Notes: a model not told the origin generated them from the letters alone. DNA of 64,000 nucleotides from Candidatus Altimarinota bacterium (GCA_028691535.1 JAQUZB010000001.1:124001-188000), one strand, 5' to 3'. Shown: positions 52,792-64,000, counted from the stretch's first letter. Numbers and translations are program-made.

Positions 52792-55700
52792 TTAATTTGT
52801 CAATAATTCTTTCCAAAACTCTATATCAACTATCTTTCCCCGTGCATCTTTTAACTCAGATTTAAAATCTTCATATTCTTCAAAAGTATAATCAATTGCA
52901 GTGTATTTGTATTGTTTATTTTTTCCTTCTACGAAATCAAGAGCTAGTTCTCACATGTTGTATTTTGAATTTAATTCAGAATTATTTTCAAACATAAGTT
53001 TATAAAATAATAATTGTCTTAAATAAGCTCATTCTCAAGGCTTTTTTTCTCCGTATCTATCTGTTCATTTTATCATTCAAATTGCTTTTACACTTCAAGT
53101 TTTGTAATCAACAAGTGCTACATTTTCTGTAAAAAGAGCTCATTGTCACTCTTTACTTTGATTTTCTATATTTGAACTAGAATTACAAATCTCTATTTTA
53201 TCTATTTTTCCTGTTAGTGGAACTCATTCAAAAATTATATTTTTTGATCTAAAGTTATACTCCGTTGCCACTAATTCCCTATTGTTTTGTTTAAATATTT
53301 CATAATATCATGTTAATCACTCATTTCATCTTTCTAATAATCTATCATATTCTTCAGGTGTTAAATCGTATTTTTTGATTTCATCTATAAATATTTTTTT
53401 TATTTCATCTAAACTCATCAAAAGTCATTTTTTAGATCTTTCAATTGATATTAATTCCAAAACTTTGTGATATGCACTTCAAAAAACTAGATTTTCATTT
53501 GATAAAAATGGATACTTGAAAATAACTTCATTTAGAAATTTCTTTGGATCTTCTAAAAATTTATTTAAATCAGTAGGACTTAATTTATAAGTTTCTAAAA
53601 ATTTTCTTATAAAATTAATCTCATCTTCGTTTGTATTTATTAGATTAGTATCTAACATTGACGAAATTAAAATCTCTTTTAATTCAAGTTCATTTATTTC
53701 TAAATCTACTTTTTCAACTTCTATTTCTGTCTCTTCTATAAAACTAGATTTTATCAATACTTTGTTTTCTTTTGATCATGCAAATGTAAAAATAAGTGAT
53801 TTTTTTGCTCTTGTAATGGCTACGAAGAACAATCTTCTCTCTTCTTCTATACTTATTTGTTTTTCCAATTCTTTGAACTCTTTTTCATCTAAATCGCTAT
53901 ATTGTAAACCATTTCATATAATTCAAATAGGAAGTTTTAGTTTATCTGGAAGTGCTTTTTTGTTCCAATTTCACTCGTAAACTTCTGGAATAAATACATA
54001 GTCATACTCAAGTCATTTTGAGCCGTGAGCTGTTAATATTTCTATGTTAGAGTTATTTGCTTTTATGTTTTCTCTTGAAATAGAAACTCCAAACTTCTTG
54101 TATAAATCAAATTTATTTAGTATATTTGCAAGTTTGATTTCCTTGTTATTTTCTATAAATGTTTTTATCTTATTTACAAGTGAAAATATATCTTGTAAAT
54201 CATCAAAACTTCAATTTTTTTCTACAAAATCAAATATTTTTAACTCTTCTAATACATCTCTCAAAAGCGAAGTTATTCAAGAATTTCAAATACTAGAATT
54301 TAGTTTTAATACTAAATCTCTAAATTTCACTACTTTTTCTATGTCTTTTAGATTTTCTCTTGCGAAAACATCATCTTCTACATCTTTTATTATATCCCAT
54401 AATCAAAGTTTAAATTTATCTCTAGAATAGTTTCTTTGATAAAGGTTTCTACTCATATAAATAGCATCTATATTTTCTATATCTATTAAATCACTTCTAA
54501 GTAAATTAAGTAAATTCACATCATCAAAATATGGATTTTCTATAAATTTTAGAAAATCTAGTAAAAAATTACATATATGATTATTTAATATATTTGAACT
54601 TTTTTTTGAGCTAACTTTTAATCATTTTCCAGTTAAAAAATCTGACCACTCACCTATTTGCTTATTACTTTTTACTATAATTGCAAAACTAGTATTTTCA
54701 TCATTATTTTTTACTATCTCTCTATATACAAACTCTTTTTCTACCATATCATTTTCAAGCATGATAAACTTATTTTCTTTTAAGTCTTTATTTACTCAAG
54801 CGGCAGTTAAGTTTTTGTTTAATCATTTTAATCTATTTGAGATTCTTTGAGTATTGTTTTTGATTAAGTTTTGTGATAAATCTAGTATATCTTGACTTGA
54901 TCTATAATTTTGTTCCAAAACTACAAGTTTTGTATCTGTGTATTTACTTGCAAAATCAAGCATATTTTCTATATTTGCACCTTGAAAACGGTAGATTGAT
55001 TGATCATCATCTCAAACAACCATTATATTTTGTTCTTCTGGAAAATAATTTAAAATCAGATTTATAACTTCATTTTGACTATTATTTGTATCTTGAAATT
55101 CGTCAATCATCATAAATTGAAATTTTTCAGCATAATATGCTAGTATTTCTTCATCTGTTCTAAATTTCTCAGTTACATAATTTATCATATCAGCAAAATC
55201 ATACAATCATTTTTCTCTAATTGTATTGTTGTATTCTCTGTAAACTAGGTTTAATTCTTTTAATTTATTTATATGTTTATCATATCATTCTTTGTCTTTT
55301 GCTCTTCTTTTTTCTAAATCTCTTATCCTTTTATTATTTTCTAGGTCAAGCAATTTTTCTTCGTATTCTTGTCTTTGTTTTTCAATTACTATACTAAATC
55401 ATTCTGGATTTAATCATTCTGTTTTTAATTTACTTATCCTATCTTTTATATCTCTTAGGTAAGCAAATCTATCCATTGTATTAAAAAGTTCTTTAATCTC
55501 TCAATTTTTTATGTTATCGTCTATGATTTCACTAAGTATCTCATATGATTCTATATCGTCAATTACTTTTTTAGCTCTTTGGTCTAAAAATTTTTCTGGA
55601 AAATCTGATATAACTTCAGATGAAAAAGCATGAAAAGTTGACACTTTTACCTTGTATCAATCTTGTCATAAAAATTTAACTAATCTTTCTTTTATGGCTA

Positions 55701-55911
55701 TAACTCAAGCTTCAGTAAAAGTAGTGATTAGTATATTTTCTGGTCTAATTCCAGCTTTTAGTATAATATTTGCAGTTCTAAGTCAGATAATTTGAGTTTT
55801 CCCTGTACCAGGTCATGCTACAACCATAACTGGTCAATATATAGAATCAACTGCTTCTTTTTGTGCTTTATTTAATTTATTGTATTCTACTTCAAAATTT
55901 ATTTCGTTCAT
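52792..55911 (-). CDS. UvrD/PcrA-type helicase fused to a RecB-like nuclease
   Basis: 1,039 aa. Helicase motifs: LNKAQKEAVDSIYGPVMVVA then GPGTGKTQII (Walker A), ITTFTEAGV, MIDEFQDTNNSQ (Walker B), VVGDDDQSIYRFQGA. A long coiled region lies near residues 180-220. The C-terminal 200 residues contain LVDYKTG and QLLFYKLMF, a PD-(D/E)xK nuclease as in RecB/AddB. This is the layout of single-chain AddA-like repair helicase-nucleases. A CGG codon at residue 1024 would read Trp. Confidence 0.88.
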
Positions 55912-56072
55912 AAAAAAAGGATTTAGTCATTAATCTAAATCTATTTTATATTTTTATTTTATATTGTCAAAATTATATACAAAATATATACTATTATTTT
56001 GAATTATATGAATATTGACTATTATAATAAATTATGTATATTAATACTTAATTATATATTAATACAAATTTT

Positions 56073-56354
56073 ATGTGATTATTTGATCAAATGAAAGAAT
56101 CAAGAGAAGCTCAAAGAGTTCTTAATTTAAAAAAAGATTTGTTTGATAGATATGCAAATTGAATATTAAATAAGGCTCAATATGAATTGGAGCTTGAAAG
56201 ATTAAATTTAACTTTAGAACAAGAAAAAATTAATAAAAGTAAACCTACTGTTTGATGAGTTGCTATTCGATTAGCATCTTCTATGGTAAAATGAACTGTT
56301 AATTGAATATTTTGGGCAGCTTGAACTAATGTTAAACCATTTAAAAAGAAGTAA
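56073..56354 (+). CDS. SHOCT-like small protein (93 aa)
   Basis: MGLFDQMKESREAQRVLNLK, then KDLFDRYANGILNKAQYELE resembles the SHOCT motif (L-x-x-L-x-x-x-G-x-I-T-x-x-E-F). A Gly-rich, mildly hydrophobic C-terminal part (VGGVAIxLASSMVKGTVNGI) may insert in a membrane. Residue 66 is CGA, whose meaning (Arg or Trp) is uncertain here. Function unknown. Confidence 0.65.
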
Positions 56355-56376
56355 AACTTTTAGTTTTACTTCTTTT
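56343..56376. terminator. Bidirectional terminator
   Basis: AAAAGAAGTAAAAC / GTTTTACTTCTTTT between convergent genes. Confidence 0.9.
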
Positions 56377-56381
56377 ATTTA

Positions 56382-56840
56382 TTATTCATCTTTTAAAATT
56401 TCTTCAACACTTTTTTTAGTTTTTTCTGATATAAGTTTATATACTAATCTTGTTATTATTGATAAGTTACTTAAGTTTGGTTTATGTACAAAATCTACCC
56501 ATTCTTGTAAATTTTTAATACCTTTAGTTATATAATATCATTTTTTTTCAATAAACTTAGCTATATCAAATGCAAGAATTAGAAAATAATCTAAATATTC
56601 TTTTTGATATATATTTCATTCTAACATTATATTTTCCCAAAAAGGATGATTTACAATTATTAAGAGTAATCCTGTTTTATCAAAATCAACTACATCATAA
56701 CTTCAATTTATAAAATTTTCTAGTGAATTTTTAAGATTTATAAATTCTTCTGTATATACTAATTGTTTATCAAAATTAGGAGATTTAGATTGATTTATTA
56801 CGTCTTTTAATAAATTATAGCCTTCTATTGAGTTACGCAT
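56382..56840 (-). CDS. Hypothetical helical protein (152 aa)
   Basis: MRNSIEGYNLLKDVINQSKS continues with VVDFDKTGLLLIIVNHPFWE and ends VEEILKDE. Mostly helical, soluble, no known motif. Ends in the terminator shared with the SHOCT-like gene. Confidence 0.6.
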
Positions 56841-56909
56841 AAATAATTGATTAGTTTTAATATTTTATTTATAATCTAAATATAAAAATAGTCAATATTA
56901 AAATAATAA

Positions 56910-58298
56910 TTATTTCAGTTCTCATTTATAAACATAATCTACAAACATACCTAAATCTAGGTCAAAATCTCATTCTATATCTTCAAATGCTACTTTATCT
57001 AAATCATCTATATCTGGCGCTTTTATTTCTGGTCTAATTATTGCATAATCATCGTATAATTCTTCTATATATCAAGATTGTTTTGTATCTACTCTCAATA
57101 TATCTTTTTTATCGTAGATATCATTTAAAATTGCCTTAATAGTTTTAACTCTTATTTTTATAGTTTTTGCATCTATTTTATTTTCTAATTTATTACTATC
57201 AGCAAGTGGTTCATCATGATAACCAAAAACAGAAACACTATCAAATTCGTATTTTTTTGCAAAATCTAAAAGCATATTGAAATCTTCCTCTGTTTCTCAC
57301 GGAAAACCTATGATGAAATTTGTATGAAAAAAATTATTTGGAAACTTTTGTTTTATATAATCAAGTATTTTTGAAATATGTTTATCATCATAAAATCTAT
57401 TCATATTTTTTAAAACATTTGGACTTATATGTTGAAATGGAAAATCAAAATATGGAAGTAATTTTTTCAGATTTGCTAATCTATCTATATGAATAAGGCT
57501 AAGTATATCTGGATACATATAAAATAATCTGATTTTGAAATCTCATTCTACCTTATCAATTTCTTCTAATAATTCTAGTAAATAAGGTGTGTTATATAAA
57601 TCAACTCCATATCTAGTTGTATCTTGAGAAATAATTTCTATTTCTTTTATTCAAGAGTTAACCATGATTTTAACTTCTTCGATTATGTCTTCTTTTGTTC
57701 TAGATCTTTGTTTTCATCTGATATTTGGAATAATACAAAAACTACATTTATTATTGCATCATTCTGCAATTTTTAGGTATTCATATCATTTATAACTATG
57801 AAGAAATGCTCTAACTGATTCTGTTCCATAAATATATGCTTTTGTACCAATTTGATCTCAACCTATACTTGATAAATATGCTTTTAATTTATCTTTTTTA
57901 AGATTAGCTAAACCAGTTTGTAATTTAGTTAATTTTGTATTATTTAATAGTATACTACTTGTATTTTTAACTTCTTCATATGGAACTACAGCTTCTAGAT
58001 TTTTTAAACTAGATAAAAATTCATCATCTTTTACTGGTACATAACAACCGATTAAGATTACTTTTTTTCACATATTATCATAATACCAAATAGTTTCTTC
58101 GGCTTCGTCACGAGAACTAGATAAAAATCAACATGTATTTATTATTACATATTCAACGAGTTCGTCTTCTGGATCTGGATAAAAATTTATCTCTACTTCA
58201 TCACTATTTAGTTTTAGTATTTCTCAAATAGTAAATTCTGTATCTACCATATTTTTATTACAACCTAAGTTTATTGCTGAAAAGTTTACTTGTTTCAT
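56910..58298 (-). CDS. rimO: Ribosomal protein S12 methylthiotransferase RimO
   Basis: 462 aa, the length of RimO/MiaB. The N-terminal UPF0004 domain has NLGCNKNMVDTE, TCGFLSSSRDEAEE and GCYVPVK (three Cys of one cluster). The radical-SAM site is EGCNNKCSFCIIPNIRGKQR. GDFKIRLFYMYPD, FPFQHISPNVLKNMNR and FIIGFPGETEEDF follow, then a TRAM-like end. RimO rather than MiaB is suggested by the MVDTE and SRDEAEE patterns. Adds a methylthio group to an Asp of S12 using two Fe-S clusters. Confidence 0.92.
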
Positions 58299-58386
58299 TT
58301 TTTTATTTATAATTAAAAACTTGTTGCATTTTAATTGTAAGTTTTGTAAAATCAAGATTTATATTTATATTTTATTTTTTGATTTA

Positions 58387-58413
58387 AAAAACGCGACTTC
58401 GTCGCGTTTTTTT
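58387..58413 (-). terminator. GC-rich terminator
   Basis: AAAAACGCGAC-TTC-GTCGCGTTTTT. Serves the 37-codon ORF on the minus strand, and can also end transcripts on the plus strand. Confidence 0.85.
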
Positions 58414-58426
58414 TCGAAAAAGAAAT

Positions 58427-58540
58427 TCATTTTTTCTTTTCGTTAGGGATTTTATTCCCTTGAGATCCTCCATTTTGTTCGTTATTTCCTCGGTTTCTCA
58501 TTTTCTTTAGGGTGAAAAAACTTGGTTTTTTGTAAGCCAT
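58427..58540 (-). CDS. Small basic protein in standard code (37 aa), TGA used as stop
   Basis: GGGAG lies 10 nt before the ATG. The frame reads MAYKKPSFFTLKKMRNRGNN and then GGSQGNKIPNEKKK before TGA. Glycine is GGA/GGG only, and Arg occurs as CGA. If TGA were Gly, the frame would run through the terminator hairpin, so TGA probably ends it. A structured RNA cannot be excluded (a GGGATTTTATTCCC hairpin is present). Intergenic otherwise from 58299 to 58693. Family unknown. Confidence 0.4.
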   Translation of the reverse strand: MAYKKPSFFTLKKMRNRGNNEQNGGSQGNKIPNEKKK

Positions 58541-58661
58541 TTCAAAAATACTCCCATTAGTAGAAAAATAACTAACTTATATTATCTATATTTTTTCAAA
58601 AACAATTTAAAGTTCTAATTCCCTGTTAAATTTTTGTTAAAATCTAGGTTTTATTATTTTA

Positions 58662-58700
58662 AAACAATTAAAAAAGATCTTTTAAGGTCTTTTTTAATTG
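58662..58700 (-). terminator. Terminator of the transglutaminase gene
   Basis: About 19-bp stem AACAATTAAAAAAGATCTT / AAGGTCTTTTTTAATTGTT with one G:T. Confidence 0.88.
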
Positions 58701-60193
58701 TTATAAGTTATATCTTTTGAAATAATAAGTGAAGTACTTCAATCATCTTTTATCCGTCTAAGTATAGTGTATCAACTTAAATTATAATTATTTTGTTCTA
58801 AAAAAGTATCTATTATATTATCTTCTAATTCTATATAATTTAAATTTTTAACATATTTAAGTCTTCAATCAATATATACTCAAAAATTTTCCATATTTGT
58901 TACTCACAATATATTAATTAAATCTTCAGTATTTATGTTTCTAGTTGATGCTATATTGTATTTTTCTTTAAATTTAAATAATTTTAATAAATTATAATCA
59001 CTATCTTTATATTTATTAACTAATTTTGATAGGTTTACCTTTATTATTGCTTTTCTATAATCTATTGTTGTATTTTTTAAAGATTCTGGAGTTTGTCATT
59101 TATCAAATCTATTTGTATAAAACAAGTCTTTTGGGAGTTTATAATAACTATATTGACTAAAAGTTTTAGTTTCAGTTGCTCAAACTGGGTCATCAAAAGT
59201 TATATCATAATAATTGTCTCAAATTTGTACCCAAGCATGTCAAATTAAAGGAAAATCTACAGCATCTATAACATCTCATATTAATATTTTTGACTGTATA
59301 CCATTAAATCAAAGCATTAAGTTAAATAATTCAACATATCATTCACAAACTCAATTCTTATTTTTAAAAGTATCTATTCATGAAAAAATTTCATAATCAT
59401 CCATTGAAAAATTTATTGAATAACTTACATTTTTTAGAATATAGTCATAAATTATTTTAATTTTTGCATCATCACTTTTTAATCATTTTGTAAGTTCAAG
59501 TGATATTTTTTCTAAATTCAATAGATTTGCATCATCATCATTCTTTGCATCAAAAAGCTTATTATTTCTAATAGTTTTTAATAATTCATATTTATTTGGA
59601 AAACCATATATTATATCATCACTTATCAATTTTACTTTTTCAAAATCCTTAACAAAATTTACATTTCAATTTTCATAATATACTAAGATATCTTTTCAAT
59701 ATAATCAGTTATATGATAAAGTTGATACATCAACTTCTGATAATTTTTCAAAAAAATATTTTTTTGAAAAATTATAAGTATACCGTATTCAATTTTCCAT
59801 TATAATTGCATCAGAGTTATAATAGAATCTTGAAAAATTATTAAGTATAGGTATGTTTTTTAAAATAATTTCATTTATTTTTTCTTTATTATCTAATTCT
59901 AAGTTAAATATTTTTTCATTATTTAATTTTTGCAAATCATAAATTATAACTCTATTCTTTTCAGTTAGTTTAGAAGAATTATGTAGACTATTTAAAGCCT
60001 TATCCAATAAATATAAATATGATAATCAATTATCATATTTATATTTTGATTTAACTATAGAATAAAATTTATTATAAGACTGCTTTGTGCTTTCATCTAA
60101 CACTTGATGATTTCAATATGCTTGAAATTCTCAGTGAGTTTGAAAACTAAAAAAGAAAGTAATTATAAATATTCATATCTTTAATAATTTCAT
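58694..60193 (-). CDS. Secreted transglutaminase-like protein
   Basis: 499 aa. A hydrophobic N-terminus (residues 3-20) suggests export. After a helical half, the transglutaminase core appears: KNGVCEGYVELFNLMLGFNG (catalytic Cys), PLIGHAWVQIGDNYYDIT (His and Asp). Such domains cut or form isopeptide bonds or act as peptidases. Residues 137 and 480 are CGG. It lies 10 nt after the ctpA-like gene, so both exported proteins are made together. Confidence 0.8.
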
Positions 60194-60203
60194 TTTTACC
60201 AAT

Positions 60204-61790
60204 TTAATTAATAATAGCTTTTTCTAATTGATTATCTTTTCATTCATTTTTAAATAAATCAAAATCATATTCTAATTCTATATCTGGTTTAAATCAAACT
60301 CAATCAATTCATGTTTGAGTTTTTCATGTAAACCATTTTGCAATAGTATACTTAAAACTAGATCAATCAGAGTATTCTTTCATAGTTTGTACTGATCCTT
60401 TTCAATAAGTATTCTCTCAAATTGTAACTATACTTGGAAAGTAATCTTTAAGTGTTCAAATCATGATTTCAGATGCAGAAGCTGTACCTGAATTTTGTAA
60501 AATTATTACTTTATAATCATTTAAGTTAATTAAATTTAGTCAAGCTGAATAAAAATTATTATCTCAATCAATATATTTAACAACTGCAGTTTTTTCTAAT
60601 TGTGGTACTACAAATCAAAGCATATCTGTTACTTCATTTAAGTATCATCCACCATTATTTCTTAGGTCAATTATTATTTTTTTAGTACTAGTATCTTTTT
60701 TTATTTTTTCTAATGTTTCTTTGAATTCATTTGCAACTCAAGAACCAAATGTTTTAATTTGAATTTTGTAAGTATTTAAATCTATTTTACTAGTTTCTAA
60801 ATTTTTAATTATAATTTTTTCTCTTTTAACTTCTATTTTAAGCTCATTTCAATTTCTATTTATAGTTAACTCTACTATAGTTCATGCTGGTCATTTAATC
60901 CATGAAACAACTTCATTTAAAGAATTATCTTTTGTTACTTCTTTTCAATCAACTTTTATTACTATATCTCAACCTTTTAATCCTGCTTTTTCTGCTGGAC
61001 CACCAGGAATTGGAGATGTTATTTTCATAACTCATGGATTTGTCATATCAACATATGATCAAATTCATTCATATTCTCACGATAAACTATCTTCAAAACT
61101 CTTGCTTTCAATAGGTGGAAAATAAACAGTATGTATATCATTAGTTCATTTTGCTAATCAAGAAATTGCTCAATATAATAAATCCTCTTTATCTATATTT
61201 GCATGATTATAATGTCATGTAATTATTGTATTATATACATCATTAAAAATTTCTTCTTTATCTCATAATATGTTTTCTTTTGTATTTTGAGGCGTTTCAA
61301 CTGATTTTACATAGTTATAAAAATCTGTTACAGTTTTTAAATCGTCAGCAGTTACATTTCTTTTACTTAGAATCTCTTTATCTATAACTATATCTAATCA
61401 TAAAATATCTTTTGCTAATGAATAAAAACTATAAGCACTCATAGTTTTATTTAAGTATAGATTTTTCTTTAAATTTCATACTTTGTTAAAATATACTAAT
61501 TTTTTTAATGATTTCTCAATTTCAGTATTTTCATTTATCGCAACAAAATTTAAATTTATATATTTATAAGAAAGTGGAACTTCATTAAAATAATTTCAAA
61601 AATAATTAAATATTTGTTCTCTATTTATATATTCTTCAATTTTTTTGTCTTCTACTATAATTTGTGTACTAGTTGTTTCTATTTTTATATCTTCTTGATT
61701 TATTTCTTGAGTATTTATTCAAGCTGAAACTATATTAGTTGAGATTAATAATATAGTTAAAATAGATAATAATTTGTTTATTTTTTTCAT
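60204..61790 (-). CDS. Carboxy-terminal processing peptidase (S41) with PDZ domain
   Basis: 528 aa. Signal peptide with KINKLLSILTILLISTNIVS. An N-terminal helical region of about 200 residues may carry S-layer-like or binding function. PDZ: GSYVDMTNPGVMKITSPIPG then PAEKAGLKGGDIVIKVDGKE. Protease: KKIIIDLRNNGGGYLNEVTD, LQNSGTASASEIMIGTLKDY (catalytic Ser), ENTYGKGSVQTMKE (catalytic Lys). Cleaves protein C-termini outside the cytoplasm. First gene of an operon with the transglutaminase-like protein. Confidence 0.9.
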
Positions 61791-61885
61791 TATTTATTGT
61801 TATTTTTAAAATTAGAATGGGTGTATTTTATATATTTTTTATATATTTATAAAAAATTAAATAATAATTACTTGATTATATTAAA

Positions 61886-61907
61886 AATTGTTATCTAAAT
61901 AACAATT
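61886..61907. terminator. Stem-loop overlapping the 74-aa gene stop
   Basis: AATTGTTAT-CTAA-ATAACAATT. No strong T run, so it is a weak terminator or processing stem. Confidence 0.5.
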
Positions 61908-62115
61908 CTGTGCCTCAGAATGGATATATAGCTCAATAAAATATACACGATAGTCATATTAATATCATTATTAGATATGTTCCACCTCTTCATACATATT
62001 GCTCCGCCCAAGCAAAATTTCATGTCCATCAATGCAGTTGTTTTCTATATTTTATTATACCTCATCATATAGATATAAAAAAAATAGAATAAAAAATTTT
62101 TACAAGTATATACAT
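61891..62115 (-). CDS. Small membrane protein (74 aa)
   Basis: Only visible when TGA is Gly. Starts MYILVKIFYSIFFISIGGGI; then KYRKQLHGWTGNFAWAEQYV, GRGGTYLIMILIGL and YPFGGTELLFR. The pattern K-Y-R-K-Q-x-x-x-W-T-G-x-x-x-x-A-E-x-Y-x-G-x-G-G-T-Y before a membrane helix is recurrent in small candidate-phyla membrane proteins of unknown role. Eight Gly are TGA. The ATG lies 3 nt beyond the preceding gene's stop. Confidence 0.75.
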
Positions 62116-62118
62116 ATT

Positions 62119-62385
62119 TTAATAATTACTAATTACTTTGTCTTTAAAATTATTTAATATTTCTTTACTATCAACCTCTACTTTAAAGTTTTCTTTTATT
62201 TGCTTATTTATCATATCTAAAATTTTTGAAAATCAAAACATGTAAAAATAAATAAGATATATTACTATAAATATCCTAAAAAGAGTTTTTCATATAAGTT
62301 TACGAGTTTCTCTTTTTTCTTGTTTTTGTAGAGTTTTAAAAATATAATCTATTTTTTCCTCTTGAGTTAGTTGTAAATTTTCCAT
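62119..62385 (-). CDS. Small membrane protein (88 aa)
   Basis: A charged N-terminal helix (ENLQLTQEEKIDYIFKTLQK) leads into one or two hydrophobic helices (about residues 36-56) and a Lys-rich tail. No family recognised. Sits in an apparent operon between polA (19 nt) and the 74-aa gene (3 nt). Confidence 0.65.
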
Positions 62386-62404
62386 TTTATATTTTAAATA
62401 ATTA

Positions 62405-63865
62405 TTATTTTGCTTCTCTCCAATTTTTTCAGATACCAAAATCAACTTTTAATTTTATAGCTTTATCTTTTAATATATTTTCCATAATTGTAGGAATTTC
62501 TTTTTCTAGTATTTTTTCTTCTCAAGGAAAGATATCAAATACAAGTTCATCATGTACTTGCATAATCATCAAGCTTTTTAGATTATTTTTTTCTATGAAA
62601 CTTTGAGTCTCAATCATTGCTAGTTTGATTATATCTGCACTTGTTCATTGGATTGGCATATTTGTTGCTTCCCTTTCTGCTGCACTTTTTATGATTTTAT
62701 TTAAATCATTTATACCATTTATATATCTTTTTCTTCAAAAATATGTTTCTACATATTTATTAGTTTCACAATCTTTTATTATATTATCTAAGTATATTCT
62801 AACTTTTGGATATGATTCAAAAAATTTGTTTATGTAAGTTTTACTATCTCACATAGGTATACCAATCATTTTTGAAAGTCAAAATGAACTTATTCCATAT
62901 ATAACTCAGAAATTTACAGCTTTTGCTATCTTTCTTTCACTACTTGTTATTACCTTGTCTGGAAATAAGAATTGTGCAGTTTTATGGTGAATATCCTCTT
63001 TATTTTTAAAAGCACTTAATAAATTTTCATCTTCTGATAATATAGCAAGAATTCTCACTTCAACTTGAGAATAATCTATTGTTAATATATTTCAGTTTTC
63101 AAATCTTGAAATAAAAGCTTCTCTTATAGTTCAAGCAATTCAACTAGAATTTGGTATATTTTGCAGGTTTGGATTAGTGCTTGATAATCTTCAAGTTGCT
63201 GCAATAGTTTGGTTATAATTTGTATGTAAAAGATCATCATTATCTAGTAAATCAGATAATCAATTTATATATGTTGAAAGCAATTTCGAATAATGTCTGT
63301 AATCAACAATCATTTGAGCAATTTCAAATTCATGTGCTAAATCTCATAAAACATCAGCATTTACACTATATCATGTTTTAGTTTTTTTTCATTTTGGTAG
63401 TGCTAATTTTTCAAAAAGTATGTCTCAAACTTGTTTTGGAGAATTTATATTGAAATTAGTATCTGCTAAAACGTATATATTTTTTTCTAGTCTTGAAATC
63501 TCATTTTCAAGTAAGATTCATATTTCCTTTAATTTATCTCTGTGAATTTTAACTCAGTTAATTTCCATTTTTTTCAGAACTTGCATTAATGGAAGTTCTA
63601 TATTATTTAAAACAAAGTTTGAACTATCTCAATCACCAATTTGTTTTTCATAGAGTTTATTTGTTATATAAACATCTTCTCAACTGTATATTGATGCAAC
63701 TTTCAAATCTACATCTTTAAAATTTATCTTTGATTTATCAGTTACACTATCGTAACTTATCATCATATAATTAAATTCTTTTGTAGAAAGCTTATCTAAA
63801 CCTATTCATCTTATTCAAGGATTTTTTATATATTCAGCTAACATAGTGTCATAAAATCTTGCCAT
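62405..63865 (-). CDS. polA: DNA polymerase I, short form without 5' nuclease
   Basis: 486 aa. Starts inside the 3'-5' exonuclease-like fold (FYDTMLAEYIKNPG, VASIYSGEDVYITNKL); the catalytic DEDD first motifs and the 5'-3' nuclease are absent. The polymerase domain is complete: GRLSSTNPNLQNIPN, LTIDYSQVEVRILAIL (motif A), RKIAKAVNFGVIYGISSFGL (O helix), MQVHDELVFDI (motif C). ATG at 63865 follows a terminator, so the gene begins here. Fills repair gaps or removes primers with a separate nuclease. Confidence 0.9.
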
Positions 63866-63903
63866 TATTTTGATTTAGAAAATATTTTTTAAATTATATT
63901 TAA

Positions 63904-63937
63904 AAAACAAAAAAAGACTAAATATTTTAGTCTTTTT
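63904..63937 (-). terminator. Terminator of the partial right-end gene
   Basis: AAAAAAGACTAAA / TTTTAGTCTTTTTT between the partial gene and polA. Confidence 0.82.
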
Positions 63938-63942
63938 TAAAA

Positions 63943-64000
63943 TTATGAAATTACTTGGTCAATAACTCTTGTATAGTTAAATACATCTTGTCATTTAAAA
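63943..64000 (-). CDS. C-terminal end of an unidentified protein
   Basis: Only 18 codons and the stop TAA are inside the window: FKGQDVFNYTRVIDQVIS, with the Gly as TGA. Too short to identify. Confidence 0.6.

Noticed and set aside
61891-62115. Structured RNA between ctpA and the 88-aa gene
   Set aside because: The GC-rich appearance is explained by the 74-aa frame with eight TGA glycines.

Overview
ORGANISM AND CODE. The window is very AT-rich DNA of a candidate-phylum bacterium. Nearly every native gene is broken by in-frame TGA codons that fall where the families have glycine: P-loops, the FtsH zinc motif region, RuvC, LigA, MurD. I therefore read TGA as Gly (translation table 25, Absconditabacteria/Gracilibacteria) and used only TAA and TAG as stops. 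A second change is visible. CGG stands at family-conserved tryptophan positions in dihydrofolate reductase, a GT32 glycosyltransferase and a TWYYxNGxxW-type repeat. A tRNA with anticodon CCG, A1:U72, G73 and A37 (features of tRNA-Trp) lies at 36750-36826. UGA=Gly together with CGG=Trp points to Absconditabacteria (SR1). Most genes have no Shine-Dalgarno sequence; many start 5-15 nt after an A/T-rich stretch.

LAYOUT. 1-205: start of a DHH phosphoesterase (minus). 345-1601: a foreign-looking nhaD antiporter in standard code. 1656-2148: RNase P RNA. 2502-4592: ligA. 4735-8364: a 1,209-aa secreted LVIVD-repeat protein. 8449-8524: tRNA-Lys. 8651-14378: small cytoplasmic genes (VOC, YdeI-like, pentapeptide repeat, MarR) followed by membrane and secreted genes (DedA, YgaP-like, SLT lytic transglycosylase). 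14401-18290: an envelope-stress-like module of two secreted paralogues, an OmpR-type regulator and a histidine kinase, linked by four identically spaced promoter boxes. 18356-20358: small genes, HxlR, an RRM protein, PpaC. 20397-22907: a toxin-antitoxin island with gene-end direct repeats. 22950-27195: ABC-F, RelA/SpoT-like synthetase, RcnA-like metal exporter. 27258-32285: a 1,675-aa DUF1800-DUF1501 fusion. 32427-36627: secreted coiled coil, two unknowns, and a GT28-DedA-GT32 operon. 36750-43691: tRNA(CCG), ruvC, pilin, pilT, DedA-PAP2-LssY fusion, murD, DedA. 43773-47725: ftsH, thyA-folA. 47742-49940: hypotheticals and a CoA-binding protein. 49941-52300: a Shine-Dalgarno-led transcription unit, a DpnI homologue, two apparent small RNAs. 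52278-55911: MazF-like toxin and a UvrD helicase-nuclease. 56073-64000: SHOCT protein, rimO, transglutaminase, ctpA, small membrane proteins, polA.

HOW IT FITS TOGETHER. The cell is a streamlined, probably host-dependent bacterium with a type IV pilus ATPase and pilin, several large secreted proteins, many DedA-family scramblase-like proteins, and toxin/restriction genes. The best candidate for an undescribed system is the regulon at 14.4-18.3 kb: the box CTTAA-N6-CTTAA-N10-TATAAT (or TATACT) occurs four times with invariant spacing, upstream of two LTxxQ-like secreted proteins and of the two-component system itself. This resembles Cpx/Spy signalling. The double codon reassignment and its unusual tRNA are the second main result. 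All functional names rest on motifs read by eye; no database search was run.
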